DNA from: Enterococcus sp. DIV0212c
GTDB taxonomy: Bacteria > Bacillota > Bacilli > Lactobacillales > Enterococcaceae
DNA: 64,000 nt
Direction: 5' to 3'
Assembly (NCBI RefSeq): GCF_017377505.1
Contig: NZ_JAFREN010000001.1
Location: 62,001 to 126,000, forward strand
Shown here: positions 9,190 through 17,933 of the stretch, one piece after another
How the letters are laid out: the number at the start of each line of letters is the position of its first letter
Position numbering within the stretch: the stretch's first letter is position 1
Notes under the pieces: generated by a model
The model's input: the letters and a program-made list of their open reading frames with translations, nothing else
Databases searched by the model: none
Told to the model about the DNA's origin: nothing
Made by a program: the position numbers and the translations under genes

Positions 9190-10604
9190 TCGCCAAAGAC
9201 CTCCTTATCAAATGGATCTACATCAGTAGAGTTCGCCTCTGCTAATTTCTTTTCTTCATAATCTGGGCCTTTTTTAAGCTCTACAGTAATCAAGTAAACC
9301 ATTACTGAACCAAGACCTGCAAAAAGAATAAAGTAAATAATGTTCGATGTTAATAGTGAAGCCACTGATACGTTTGGTGACACGCTATCTTCAATCGTAA
9401 ATAGACCGTAAACAGTCCAAGGATAACGACCAAGTTCAGTGATCAACCAACCTGTTGTATTTGCTAAGAATGGTGCAAACGTGCATAATGCCACGATCCA
9501 AACCATCCAACGTTTTTCATAAAGTGAAGGTTTTTTCTTACGACTAAAGAATAATCCTAAAGCTGAAACTAGAAGCATCAATGCACCAAATCCAGCCATC
9601 ACTCTAAAGCTCCAGAATAATGTGTTTACTGGTGGATAATAACTTTTATCATCCCCATATTGTTCTTTCAAACGTTCATTGACAGTTTCCATACCATCAA
9701 CGGAACCAGATAAGCTATTGTAAGAAAGGATACTTAACATATAAGGAATTTGAATCCCAAATACTTGTTTATGTTGGGCTTCATCGGCCCATGCGATCAA
9801 TGTCCAAGCAGCCGGATCACCAGAATCTTCGTAATCACCTTCCATTGCCGCAAATTTCATTGGTTGATCATTGATCAAGGCTTTCATTTGTAAGTCACCT
9901 GTAAATAAAACAGACAATGAACCAAATAAAGCGATCCATAAACCAATACGCATAGATGTTTTGTGGAAATTAATATCACGTTTTTTCAAAATTTGGAACG
10001 CAGCAAGACCTGCAACGATCATTCCGCCCATCACAATTGCACCAGACAAAACGTGCGTAAACTCATACCAAACTTTTGGATTCCCAATAACTGCACCAAA
10101 GTCGATTAACTCTGCACGGCCATTGTTTAGTGTGTAACCAACTGGATGTTGCATGAAACTGTTTGCTGCTAAAATCCAGAAAGCTGACATCATTGAACCA
10201 AATACCACCAACCAAATAAATGTTAAATGCAGTTTAGGATTTACTTTGTCCCAAGTGAAAATCCATAAACCTAAGAAAGTTGATTCTAAAAAGAATGCAA
10301 GTAACGCCTCAATTGCTAGCGGAGCGCCAAAAATATCTCCGACAAAGCGTGAATAATCTGACCAGTTCATTCCGAACTGAAACTCTTGAATAATTCCTGT
10401 TACGACTCCAACTGCAAAACTTAATAGAAAAATGTTGCCCCAAAATTTCGCCATTTTGCGATAACGTTCATCTTTTTTTACGACATACATCGTTTCCATG
10501 ACTGCGACTACAAGTGCTAATCCTATTGAAAACGGTACGAAGAAATAATGAAAGACTGTCGTCATTGCAAATTGGAATCTTGCTAATGTTACAATATCAA
10601 ACAT
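9186..10604 (-). CDS. cydA: Cytochrome bd quinol oxidase subunit I
   Basis: About 472 residues from ATG 10604, preceded by AGGGGGA; a TTG one codon upstream is less likely. CydA carries the hemes b558, b595 and d and the quinol site. Seen here: the N-terminal LARFQFAMTTVFHYFFVPF with a conserved His, and GRYPWTVYG near the C-terminal third. The length fits the short Q-loop form usual in Firmicutes. First gene of the cydABDC operon. Confidence 0.93.
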   Translation of the reverse strand: MFDIVTLARFQFAMTTVFHYFFVPFSIGLALVVAVMETMYVVKKDERYRKMAKFWGNIFLLSFAVGVVTGIIQEFQFGMNWSDYSRFVGDIFGAPLAIEALLAFFLESTFLGLWIFTWDKVNPKLHLTFIWLVVFGSMMSAFWILAANSFMQHPVGYTLNNGRAELIDFGAVIGNPKVWYEFTHVLSGAIVMGGMIVAGLAAFQILKKRDINFHKTSMRIGLWIALFGSLSVLFTGDLQMKALINDQPMKFAAMEGDYEDSGDPAAWTLIAWADEAQHKQVFGIQIPYMLSILSYNSLSGSVDGMETVNERLKEQYGDDKSYYPPVNTLFWSFRVMAGFGALMLLVSALGLFFSRKKKPSLYEKRWMVWIVALCTFAPFLANTTGWLITELGRYPWTVYGLFTIEDSVSPNVSVASLLTSNIIYFILFAGLGSVMVYLITVELKKGPDYEEKKLAEANSTDVDPFDKEVFGE

Positions 10605-11214
10605 CAATAATCCCCCTTGTTTTTACTGTCTCCACAAAAAGAAAGAAGCTGATTTTATCCAAAATAATTATTCATTTGCACAGTTGGTTGGATCTGCTCA
10701 AATGAATCAAAACTACGAATAAAATAAACCTACATCCATATATATGTGTGGAAACTCTTTTTATTAATTTTAGAATGATTCCAATTTAGAGTATACTCCT
10801 TTTATTGTAAATTACAAATGTTTCTGCCTGTTTTTCATTAAAATATTCCTTTGTTCTTGGGGAAAAATAAGAAAAGAGGCGTTAGAGAATAGAATATCAA
10901 AAAAACACCTCAAATGAAGTGTCATTTGTACCATAACCAATAATTAATCTAATATTCCTTTTTCTAGCATTTCTTATTTCCTACCGATTCATCTAAATTC
11001 AATAATTCTATCAAAAGGCTTCCTTGTCATAATCATTAAATAAATTTTCTATCCTTAGTTCATTTTCCAGATTGAGATTTATTTTTTTCTGGAAAATATA
11101 TGGGTTTGACCGCTTTGTCGGTACCCTATTTTTTGGCATCCTTATAACCTTATTCTTTTTGAAGTGTTTCTCTATTCTAATCTCTGTTGCTACAGTTCTT
11201 GCACAACAAAAAAA
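10605..11214. other. Intergenic region between cydA and the WxL gene
   Basis: About 600 bp, AT-rich, with no convincing gene. It must contain the cydA promoter on the minus strand. A near-palindrome TTGTAAATTACAA (10805-10817) lies about 200 bp upstream of cydA and could be an operator. A short minus-strand frame (11011-11139, 42 codons, MPKNRVPTKRSNPYIF...) has an AAGG-like RBS but no recognisable family; I do not call it a gene. Confidence 0.5.
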
Positions 11215-11237
11215 GGTACCAGCTATTGCCAGATACC
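11215..11237 (-). terminator. Terminator of the WxL-protein gene
   Basis: Read on the minus strand, GGTATCTGGC and GCTGGTACC form an imperfect stem directly followed by a run of T residues (the A-run just left of 11215), about 27 bp after the stop codon. Confidence 0.75.
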
Positions 11238-11263
11238 ATTTTTTTGATAAACTAATACGATTC

Positions 11264-13357
11264 TCACTCTTTTGGCACATCTTCTAAAAACCATTCTACA
11301 ACCGAATTGTATTCTCCCGCAAAGGAACCTGGCGAAATTTCAAAAAGAAGACCCGTCTCTTTTGACCAAGTAATCGGCTGTATTGCTGTTTGTATGGTCT
11401 CACCTTCTTTTATCAAGACAGATTCATCTAAAGTCATATTATGTTTGTTCCCTTGTTCATCAACAAATAAAAGAGAACCTAATTTATGTGTCATACTTTG
11501 CGATTCATTCAGTAATGTCGCAGTTAAACGCCATTGTTTATTGGGACCACGCTCGTCATTAATCATAATTTGTTCAGGATTTTTACGAGGAATTAGCGTA
11601 CTCCACATAGGTATTTTAGATTTCCCAAAGTCAAAATTAGGGACTGTGACAAACTTTAAAAATCCAGTGACTCGAGCATTTATGATGTGATTTATTTCTT
11701 GCTCTTCTTTTTTAACCATATATACTACAGGGTATACCTTTGGTTTTTCTTGTACCCCATTATCTTTCAGTTTAACTGAATAAGCATCTCCGCTTAACAT
11801 ATCCCAAGCCTTTATTGTGACTTTCTTGCTGACCAATTGATCCCAGTCAGTGGATTGTTTTAACTCTCCTACAGTCAAATGAATTTCCTTAGGAGCATCC
11901 ACAGCTACTGATTCTTTATCATAAAAAGTAGTTGTTTTTTCATCGTACACATTTACAGGAACTGTCACATCCAGTGTTGTGTTAGAATTATCTTTGATTG
12001 TAACCACCGCTGTAGAAAAACCAATTTTACTCGTATCTGGCTTTTTCAGCTTGATCATCTCAACATTATCTCCTACAATCTCTTTAAGTAAATCATTCAT
12101 TTTTTTATCAAATGCATCTCCTTTAGGAACTTTCTGCATTATTGGCTTTGCGTCCAATGGAAGAACATTTATGTTTATATTGACTTTATTTCCTTTGATA
12201 CCACGATCATTTTTTAAATAAAAATAACCTTTATGTTTTGTTCCTGGTTTGAAATGACCAAAATCAACTATGGCATTCTCTAAATCCACTTTTTCATTAG
12301 GTTTAACATCAAAGTTTTTTACAATCGTTTCGTTTTCACTTTCTTCGCTTTTATAAACCAAACTATAAAACTGTCTCTTCGATTCAAGGGCTGTTCCGGA
12401 TAATTTAGCTTTTCCGTTACTTTGACTCACTGTAAAATTTTGTTCCTTTAAACTTAAAGCTGGAGGAGGCGCAGTGTAATTCAACAACATTGAAAATGAA
12501 TTTTTGATAGTAATTGTTTCGTCATTTTTTAAATACTTACCTGGATTTTTTTCTGAAATAATATAGTAATCAAATCCGTTCCCCTTCAGCTCCTCACGGC
12601 CCTTTACAACCCCTTTTCCTAAAGCATTTGCAGGCGCATATTTTTTCAAATCACTAACTGAATCCCATAAATTCCCACTGCTTCCATAAGAATCTTGCCA
12701 ATCAGTAAAATCTCCTATATTGTATATTAGCTGAAACTCCTTTCCATCTAAATAAAGGCCTTTTATTGAATATAAATCTTTTAATCCATAATTCACTTGT
12801 ACACTAGTAGGTCCTAATCCGATTAATTCGCTTACTCCTACCTTTGTATCGACACCACTTTGATTGGTGATAAAATAGGTCTTGTCTACAAAACCATTGC
12901 TATCTGTTTCATATAATAATTCAACTATGTATTTTCCATCCACAACAAATTTTAATAACAGGTTCCCGCCTTTTTGATAATAGCTTCTTTGATTACTTGG
13001 TACTCTGCTTTCAGCAAATATATCCTTAGCATCTGCTGCATTTTTCGGAAAACTATCAGAAACCAGTAATTTTTCATTAATAATCAATTCACTAGACATT
13101 TGATAGGTCATCATAAGTTGATTATTAGCTCTATTTACATATGGTCTAAATCCTAAATCCTGTGATATTTTTAATTGAAAACCATTCCCAAAAGGAAGAT
13201 TCACATCATTAGAATTTTCTATTTTTTTCCAGCCTTCTTCAGTTAAAACTTTATCAGGAAATACTTCACTTGCATAACCAGTAATAGAGAAGTAACAGGC
13301 ACTATAAATAATCAGCAATAACATAAACAGCCAGTTTCTCTTTAAAATTACAATCAT
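11264..13357 (-). CDS. WxL domain-containing cell-surface protein
   Basis: About 697 residues with an N-terminal hydrophobic signal segment (WLFMLLLIIYSACYFSITG) and a long extracellular region. The C-terminal domain has paired Trp-x-Leu motifs, WRLTA in GPNKQWRLTATLLN and WFL in SVVEWFLEDVP, preceded by FVTVPNFDFGKSKIP. WxL domains bind peptidoglycan non-covalently in enterococci and lactobacilli, so this is probably a wall-attached surface protein. WxL genes are usually clustered with DUF916 and other WxL genes; this one stands alone. The start is uncertain: ATG 13357 and TTG 13363 both lack a well-spaced RBS. Confidence 0.82.
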   Translation of the reverse strand: MIVILKRNWLFMLLLIIYSACYFSITGYASEVFPDKVLTEEGWKKIENSNDVNLPFGNGFQLKISQDLGFRPYVNRANNQLMMTYQMSSELIINEKLLVSDSFPKNAADAKDIFAESRVPSNQRSYYQKGGNLLLKFVVDGKYIVELLYETDSNGFVDKTYFITNQSGVDTKVGVSELIGLGPTSVQVNYGLKDLYSIKGLYLDGKEFQLIYNIGDFTDWQDSYGSSGNLWDSVSDLKKYAPANALGKGVVKGREELKGNGFDYYIISEKNPGKYLKNDETITIKNSFSMLLNYTAPPPALSLKEQNFTVSQSNGKAKLSGTALESKRQFYSLVYKSEESENETIVKNFDVKPNEKVDLENAIVDFGHFKPGTKHKGYFYLKNDRGIKGNKVNININVLPLDAKPIMQKVPKGDAFDKKMNDLLKEIVGDNVEMIKLKKPDTSKIGFSTAVVTIKDNSNTTLDVTVPVNVYDEKTTTFYDKESVAVDAPKEIHLTVGELKQSTDWDQLVSKKVTIKAWDMLSGDAYSVKLKDNGVQEKPKVYPVVYMVKKEEQEINHIINARVTGFLKFVTVPNFDFGKSKIPMWSTLIPRKNPEQIMINDERGPNKQWRLTATLLNESQSMTHKLGSLLFVDEQGNKHNMTLDESVLIKEGETIQTAIQPITWSKETGLLFEISPGSFAGEYNSVVEWFLEDVPKE

Positions 13358-13363
13358 CTCCAA

Positions 13364-13609
13364 ATTATTTAGTTAAAATATTCTGTTTCATTCTACCGTC
13401 TAGAAATCAAACAAACAACAAACCCACTTCTCTTTTTTTGGTCGATAATAGAAATAAAAAAGAGGATATATTCTAAGATACTTAAAATTTCCCCATTCAA
13501 TTGTACTTGCTGATACGCCATATTATGACAGCATATCCCTCATAAAATTCTATATTTTTTTGCTATAACCAGCAATTCTCTCATTTTGCTTAGCTAAATA
13601 AAACAAAAA
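13364..13609. other. Intergenic region upstream of the WxL gene
   Basis: No gene seen. The region must hold the promoter of the WxL gene (minus strand) and ends with the terminator of the MazG-like gene. Confidence 0.5.
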
Positions 13610-13640
13610 AACGGTAACTGGATACTTACCAGATACCGTT
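13610..13640 (-). terminator. Terminator after the MazG-like gene
   Basis: On the minus strand AACGGTATCTGG pairs with CCAGTTACCGTT (one mismatch) and a T-run follows. The GGTATCTGG arm is shared with the WxL terminator at 11.2 kb. Confidence 0.85.
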
Positions 13641-13675
13641 CAATATATAGCTAAAAAAGTCAAATTACACTACGA

Positions 13676-13975
13676 TTACTCTAACGTTCCTTTTTGCTTT
13701 GAATACGCCATAAACTCATAGACTTTTTCGATTTTATTTTGTTTAATTACTTCAATTTTTTCTTCTGACAAGCAGGTGATAATCCCTTGTTTCTGCAATT
13801 CTTCAATCATCGCAGTCAATTGATAAAATTCTGTCAACATTTGTTCTTCATTGTTTTCATCTACTCTGGATGGATGATGATCATCAAAACCAAATCTGAT
13901 TGCTTTTGACAGTGCTTGCTGGATTTCTGCACATTCTTCCATTGCAACTAAAGCTAAATATTCATTTTTTCTCAT
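13676..13975 (-). CDS. MazG-like nucleotide pyrophosphohydrolase-related protein
   Basis: About 99 residues from ATG 13975, which sits 9 nt after GAGGTG; an upstream in-frame GTG at 13987 overlaps that RBS and is rejected. The helical pattern LVAMEECAEIQQALSKAIRFG with the EExxE-like cluster, followed by LTEFYQLTAMIEEL, matches the small MazG/phage-type fold that hydrolyses NTPs to NMPs. The second acidic motif is weaker, so catalysis is inferred. It lies 21 bp downstream of the nucleoside deaminase stop codon and is probably co-transcribed with it. Confidence 0.65.
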   Translation of the reverse strand: MRKNEYLALVAMEECAEIQQALSKAIRFGFDDHHPSRVDENNEEQMLTEFYQLTAMIEELQKQGIITCLSEEKIEVIKQNKIEKVYEFMAYSKQKGTLE

Positions 13976-13995
13976 CTTTATGTTCACCTCATATT

Positions 13996-14472
13996 TTATA
14001 CTTGGAAATAATCAACATAAACTGGCACTGCTTCTTCTCGTAATACACCTTTAGCAACTTCAGGTCTATTTGGACTTTTTGCAAAAATCTCTTCGCTGCC
14101 GATCATAATATTAAATCCTGCTATCTCAGCTAATTCATCGTGACCTAAACTATAAACCATCCTACCTAAACTACTCCAAACCATCGCTCCAGCACACATA
14201 CAACATGGTTCACAACTTGTATACAGTGTATAGTCAGATAAGTCTGTTATTTTTTTGCTAGAACAAAAATCGCGAATGATTCCTAATTCAGCATGATAAG
14301 TGGGATCACTTTCTGTATGGATTTGGTTTTCACCAGTCAAAACAACTTTATCACCTTTTACAAGTAATGCACCAAATGGCTCATTTCCATGTTTAGCTGC
14401 AGCTTTAGCAAGCTCTAGTGCTTGTTTCATAAATTTTGCATCTAAGTGTTCTTGTTCTTTACTAATTCCCAT
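13996..14472 (-). CDS. Zinc-dependent nucleoside/guanine deaminase (CDA superfamily)
   Basis: About 158 residues from ATG 14472, placed after AAGAG; an in-frame GTG at 14481 is the alternative. HAE (residues 60-62) and PCCMC (89-93) form the zinc site with the catalytic Glu. The length and the segment GAMVWSSLGRMVYSLGHDEL resemble guanine deaminase (GuaD) of Bacillus more than the tRNA deaminase TadA. A purine-salvage role is likely but the exact base is not proven by sequence. Confidence 0.82.
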   Translation of the reverse strand: MGISKEQEHLDAKFMKQALELAKAAAKHGNEPFGALLVKGDKVVLTGENQIHTESDPTYHAELGIIRDFCSSKKITDLSDYTLYTSCEPCCMCAGAMVWSSLGRMVYSLGHDELAEIAGFNIMIGSEEIFAKSPNRPEVAKGVLREEAVPVYVDYFQV

Positions 14473-14551
14473 ATTTTCCACTCTTTTCTGATTAGTATTT
14501 TGTTTAGATTATAGCATGAAAGTAAGTGGTTTCATGCTAACTTATAAATAA

Positions 14552-14586
14552 AACACTCATCACCAAGTTTCTTGATGGCCAGTGTT
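14552..14586 (-). terminator. Probable terminator after topB
   Basis: On the minus strand AACACT...CAAG faces CTTG...AGTGTT with an internal mismatch region, followed by TTTATTT. The stem is imperfect. Confidence 0.55.
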
Positions 14587-14598
14587 CATAGTTAAAAA

Positions 14599-16680
14599 TT
14601 AGTCTTGTTTCATCGCCGCTTTCAGAGCTTGTGCTAAGGCGCTCTCTTCGGGTTCTTCTTTTTGGGAATATTTTTTCATTAATTTGCGTTCTTCATGTTT
14701 TGTTAATTTCTTACTACGCTCTTTTTTGTCTTGCATTTTTTCAGTGATCGAGCAATATTTACATTTGAAGTATGAACCATTTTTGCCATCAATGATTTCC
14801 ATTTTTCGGTGGCATTGAGAACAACGATGATTAGATACTTTCGGGTCTTTTCTCCGACGGTAACTACAATCTTTATTAGAACAAACATAGATTTTACCGT
14901 CTTTGGTATTTTTCTCACGTAAGTTTGATCCGCAATCTGGACATTTCTTTTGTGTGATTGAAAAATCTTGATATTTGCTTTCGCTTTGTTTGATCTCGTT
15001 GACTAATTTTTTCGTATCTTGTTCAATTTCTTTTAGGAAAACTGTGCTGCTTTGTTTGCCTTTGGCGATTGCTTCCAATGTTTTTTCCCATTTTTCTGTT
15101 AGTTCAGGTGTTACTAATGATGGATTGACCAACTCAAGTAATTGTTTGCCTTTTGGTGAGACACTCAGCCCGTTGGTCGTGCGCTCCATTAATTCTGATT
15201 TGATTAGTTTTTCAATGATTTCTGCACGTGTAGCAGGTGTACCTAAGCTATGTTTTTCCATTAACCCTAGCAATGTTCCTTCGGTCAATGGTTTTGGTGG
15301 TGCAGTTAGTTCTTTGTTGATAGTGAAATTTGGTGGAATGATCATGCCTAATTTCCAGTCAACACTTGGTGCTACTTCTTCTTTTTCTTGTTTCCAGCCA
15401 GCAACTTCGACTTTACTTTGACGGAAAATAAATTGTTCTTTGTCAAAGCTTACAGTTACTTTTGTTTGTTTTGTACGATGAGATTCAGCAAACATCCCTA
15501 AGAAACGAGTCACGATCATGTTGTAGATTTTTTGCTCATCGCCACTTAATTTTTCGTAACGTGGGCGTTGTTCCGTTGGGATCAAAGCATGGTGATCGGT
15601 TACTTTTTCGTTTTGGAAGACTTTGGTCAGCTTAACTTGACCTCCGTTTTTGATATACGTTTTGACTTCTGGCGCGAAATCACTGATTGCTTGCAATCTT
15701 TCTTTCATCGTCGCTTTCATATCTGTAGTTAAGTATTTACTATCTGTTCTTGGATAGGTTACGATTTTATGGAATTCATAGAGACTTTGAACCAAAGATA
15801 ACGTTTTCTTGGCTGAAAATTGGTAACGTTGATTGGCTTCTCTTTGAATTTCCGTTAAATCATAAGGCAGAGGTGCTTGTTCTGTTTTACTTTTTTCTTG
15901 AATATCGGTTACTTTACCTTTGCCCTCGCTTAGTTTTTTCACAAAAGCTTCTACATCATTACGCTCTTTAAATGCATATGGATTGCTTTGAACCAGTTTG
16001 GCCTTTTCTTTTTGAACTTGTAAATCAACTGAAAAATAAGCTTGTGGTCTAAAGCTTTCGATTTTCTTTTCTTGTTGACGGACTAATGATAATGTTGGAG
16101 TTTGAACTCGCCCAGCAGATAGGCTATCCTGATACTTCACGGTTAAAGCTCTAGTAACGTTCAAACCGACTAACCAGTCAGCTTTTGCACGAGCCAATGC
16201 TGAATAATATAAATTGTCATATTCTTTGGCCGGTCTTAATTTTTTAAAGCCATCTTTAATTGCTTTATCTGTTTGAGAAGAGATCCATAAACGTTTGACT
16301 GGCTTATTAAAATGGACATATTCTAAGATCCAACGAGCAACTAGCTCTCCTTCACGTCCAGCATCTGTTGCGATGACCGCTTCTGTAACATCTTTTCTAT
16401 TTGCTAATTGTTTGATTGCTTTTAATTGATGACCAGTTTTTGGTAATGGTTTGATTCCTAGGTTTTTCGGTACCATCGGCAAAGTTTCCATCTGCCATGA
16501 TTGCCATTCTTTATTGATATCTTCTGGCATTTTTAATCCTAACAAGTGTCCTAATGCCCAAGTTACGATCACATTTGGTCCTTCATAATAGCTTTTATTT
16601 TTTTGATTTGCGCCTAGCACTTTACTTAAATCTTTGGCAACACTAGGTTTTTCAGCAATAATCAGTTGTTTGTTTGCCAT
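14599..16680 (-). CDS. topB: DNA topoisomerase III (type IA)
   Basis: 693 residues. It relaxes and decatenates DNA through a transient 5'-phosphotyrosine. The Toprim domain starts with LIIAEKPSVAKDLSK and includes DAGREGEL (106-113). The catalytic tyrosine is Y309 in TYPRTDSKYL, and SAGRVQTPTLSLV is near 188-200. The C-terminus has zinc-ribbon-like CxxC pairs (CPDC...CSNKDC and CSQC...CKYC) and a lysine-rich tail. RBS GAGTGG precedes the ATG. Single-gene unit. Confidence 0.93.
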   Translation of the reverse strand: MANKQLIIAEKPSVAKDLSKVLGANQKNKSYYEGPNVIVTWALGHLLGLKMPEDINKEWQSWQMETLPMVPKNLGIKPLPKTGHQLKAIKQLANRKDVTEAVIATDAGREGELVARWILEYVHFNKPVKRLWISSQTDKAIKDGFKKLRPAKEYDNLYYSALARAKADWLVGLNVTRALTVKYQDSLSAGRVQTPTLSLVRQQEKKIESFRPQAYFSVDLQVQKEKAKLVQSNPYAFKERNDVEAFVKKLSEGKGKVTDIQEKSKTEQAPLPYDLTEIQREANQRYQFSAKKTLSLVQSLYEFHKIVTYPRTDSKYLTTDMKATMKERLQAISDFAPEVKTYIKNGGQVKLTKVFQNEKVTDHHALIPTEQRPRYEKLSGDEQKIYNMIVTRFLGMFAESHRTKQTKVTVSFDKEQFIFRQSKVEVAGWKQEKEEVAPSVDWKLGMIIPPNFTINKELTAPPKPLTEGTLLGLMEKHSLGTPATRAEIIEKLIKSELMERTTNGLSVSPKGKQLLELVNPSLVTPELTEKWEKTLEAIAKGKQSSTVFLKEIEQDTKKLVNEIKQSESKYQDFSITQKKCPDCGSNLREKNTKDGKIYVCSNKDCSYRRRKDPKVSNHRCSQCHRKMEIIDGKNGSYFKCKYCSITEKMQDKKERSKKLTKHEERKLMKKYSQKEEPEESALAQALKAAMKQD

Positions 16681-16797
16681 TTATTCCACTCGCTTTCTAT
16701 GTTTCCTTATGTAAATTGAATTGTTTTAAAAAATGTCAATAAGTTGATTTTACCACATTCTCACCATTCTTCACCTCTTTTATTTGAAGCATTTTTA

Positions 16798-16843
16798 TTG
16801 AAATGTAAAAGAAAGAGCTTTATACTTACTATTTGTAAGTATA
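16798..16843 (+). promoter_or_regulatory. Strong promoter with perfect inverted-repeat operator over the -10 box
   Basis: TTGAAA (16798-16803), 17 bp spacer, TATACT (16821-16826). A perfect 9-bp inverted repeat TATACTTAC (16821-16829) and GTAAGTATA (16835-16843) covers the -10 and the region after it. A bound repressor would block the promoter. The arrangement is typical of MarR/HxlR-type thiol or quinone sensors, but the regulator is not known. Confidence 0.75.
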
Positions 16844-16868
16844 AAATACTACCTAGCAAGGAGAAACT

Positions 16869-17582
16869 ATGATTACTATTGAATTTTTTCACGATGTTAT
16901 CTGCAGTTTTTGTTTTCCAATGTCTTATCGAATGAGACAAGTTCAAAAAGAATTGCCTGAAATAAACATTATTCACCGCTCTTTCGCGTTAGCTAGAGAT
17001 GAAGAGGATCATATTCAAATGTTTGGTTCTAGAGAAAATGCGAAAAATGAAATCTTATCTCATTGGGTTCATGCGAATCAAAATGACGATCTTCACCGTT
17101 TTAACATTGAAGGAATGAAAAAAGCCGACTTTCCTTTTCCAACATCAATGAATGGCTTACTTGCAGCAAAAGCCGCTAGTGTAGTTGCAGGTGAAGCTGG
17201 TTATTGGGACATCTTTGATGCTTTACAAGAAGCATTATTCGTTCATAGTCAAAATATTGATGAGCCCTCTGTCGTTGAATCAGTTGTCAAAAACAGCTCT
17301 ATTGATTTTCAAGAATGGCAACAAGCCTTCAATAATCCGGCAACTTTAGCATTGGTAGAAGATGATTTTCGAGTAGCAAATGCTTATCAACTTAGTGGAG
17401 TACCAGCATTAATCGTAAATGGAAAATATCTGATCAATGGCGCACAGCCTTTGGAACAAATCCTCCAAGCACTTCAAACAATCAAAGAAAAAGAAGAACC
17501 CATTATTGAAGTGATTGAAAATAGCGATTCAGAAAATGGCTCTTGCAATATGGAAGATGGTAAATGGGTTTGTAAGGACTAA
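16869..17582 (+). CDS. DsbA-family oxidoreductase, FrnE-like
   Basis: 237 residues with a thioredoxin fold carrying an inserted helical domain. The N-terminal CSFC (C12-C15) sits at the DsbA/FrnE active-site position, and the cis-proline region reads VPALIVNGKYLINGAQ. There is no signal peptide, so it is cytoplasmic. A second cysteine pair lies at the extreme C-terminus (GSCNMEDGKWVCKD), which may be an extra redox or metal site. RBS AAGGAG precedes the ATG. The upstream operator (16821-16843) suggests induction by redox or electrophile stress. Confidence 0.82.
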   Translation: MITIEFFHDVICSFCFPMSYRMRQVQKELPEINIIHRSFALARDEEDHIQMFGSRENAKNEILSHWVHANQNDDLHRFNIEGMKKADFPFPTSMNGLLAAKAASVVAGEAGYWDIFDALQEALFVHSQNIDEPSVVESVVKNSSIDFQEWQQAFNNPATLALVEDDFRVANAYQLSGVPALIVNGKYLINGAQPLEQILQALQTIKEKEEPIIEVIENSDSENGSCNMEDGKWVCKD

Positions 17583-17595
17583 TACAGCTAGGCAA

Positions 17596-17640
17596 AAAAA
17601 AGCGAGTGAACATTAAAAAATGTTTGCTTGCTTTTTTCAA
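17596..17640 (+). terminator. Terminator after the FrnE-like gene
   Basis: AAGCGAGTGAACATT and AATGTTTGCTTGCTT form a long stem with one G-T wobble, followed by T residues. Confidence 0.85.
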
Positions 17641-17646
17641 AAAAAC

Positions 17647-17706
17647 GTAAAGATATCTTTACGAAAAAAAGTTAGTTATGCTAAAATAAAGTAAAGATAT
17701 CTTTAC
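17647..17706 (+). promoter_or_regulatory. Two identical 16-bp palindromic operators around a promoter
   Basis: GTAAAGATATCTTTAC occurs perfectly at 17647-17662 and again at 17691-17706, 44 bp centre to centre (about four helical turns). Between them lies an extended -10, TGCTAAAAT (17679-17687), with a weak -35 inside the first palindrome. The second covers the likely transcription start. This fits autorepression by the HTH protein encoded next. Confidence 0.8.
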
Positions 17707-17726
17707 CTAAATAGGAGATTATCATT

Positions 17727-17930
17727 ATGACAGTCCATAATAAGATCAAAGAAATACGTGAAAGTAAAAAGATTCCCCAAATTCAAATGGCCACTGAATT
17801 AGGTGTTTCTAGACAAACAATGAATGCGATTGAGAAAACGAAGTATAATCCAAGCTTAGAATTATCTTTAAAAATAGCAAAATATTTTGATATGCATGTA
17901 GAAGAAATTTTTAAATTAGAGGAGGAATAA
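17727..17930 (+). CDS. Small Cro/CI-type HTH regulator
   Basis: 67 residues, one helix-turn-helix domain (IPQIQMATELGVSRQTMNAI) with the usual tail FDMHVEEIFKLEEE of the YozG/YvaO-like group. RBS TAGGAG precedes the ATG. Only 3 nt separate its stop codon from the next gene, a membrane protein, so the two form an operon. The paired palindromes upstream are its probable binding sites. Confidence 0.88.
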   Translation: MTVHNKIKEIRESKKIPQIQMATELGVSRQTMNAIEKTKYNPSLELSLKIAKYFDMHVEEIFKLEEE

Positions 17931-17933
17931 CGA

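Noticed and set aside
11011..11280. 89-codon minus-strand frame overlapping the end of the WxL gene and its terminator
   Set aside because: It runs through the WxL gene's stop region and terminator stem, has no RBS at its start and no recognisable family. A shorter internal frame from 11139 has a weak RBS but is unsupported.
11072..11287. 71-codon plus-strand hydrophobic frame
   Set aside because: It lies antisense to the WxL terminator with no RBS; hydrophobicity is expected from AT-rich antisense reading.
16761..16976. 71-codon minus-strand frame across the FrnE-like promoter
   Set aside because: It is antisense to a well-defined promoter and gene start and has no family match.
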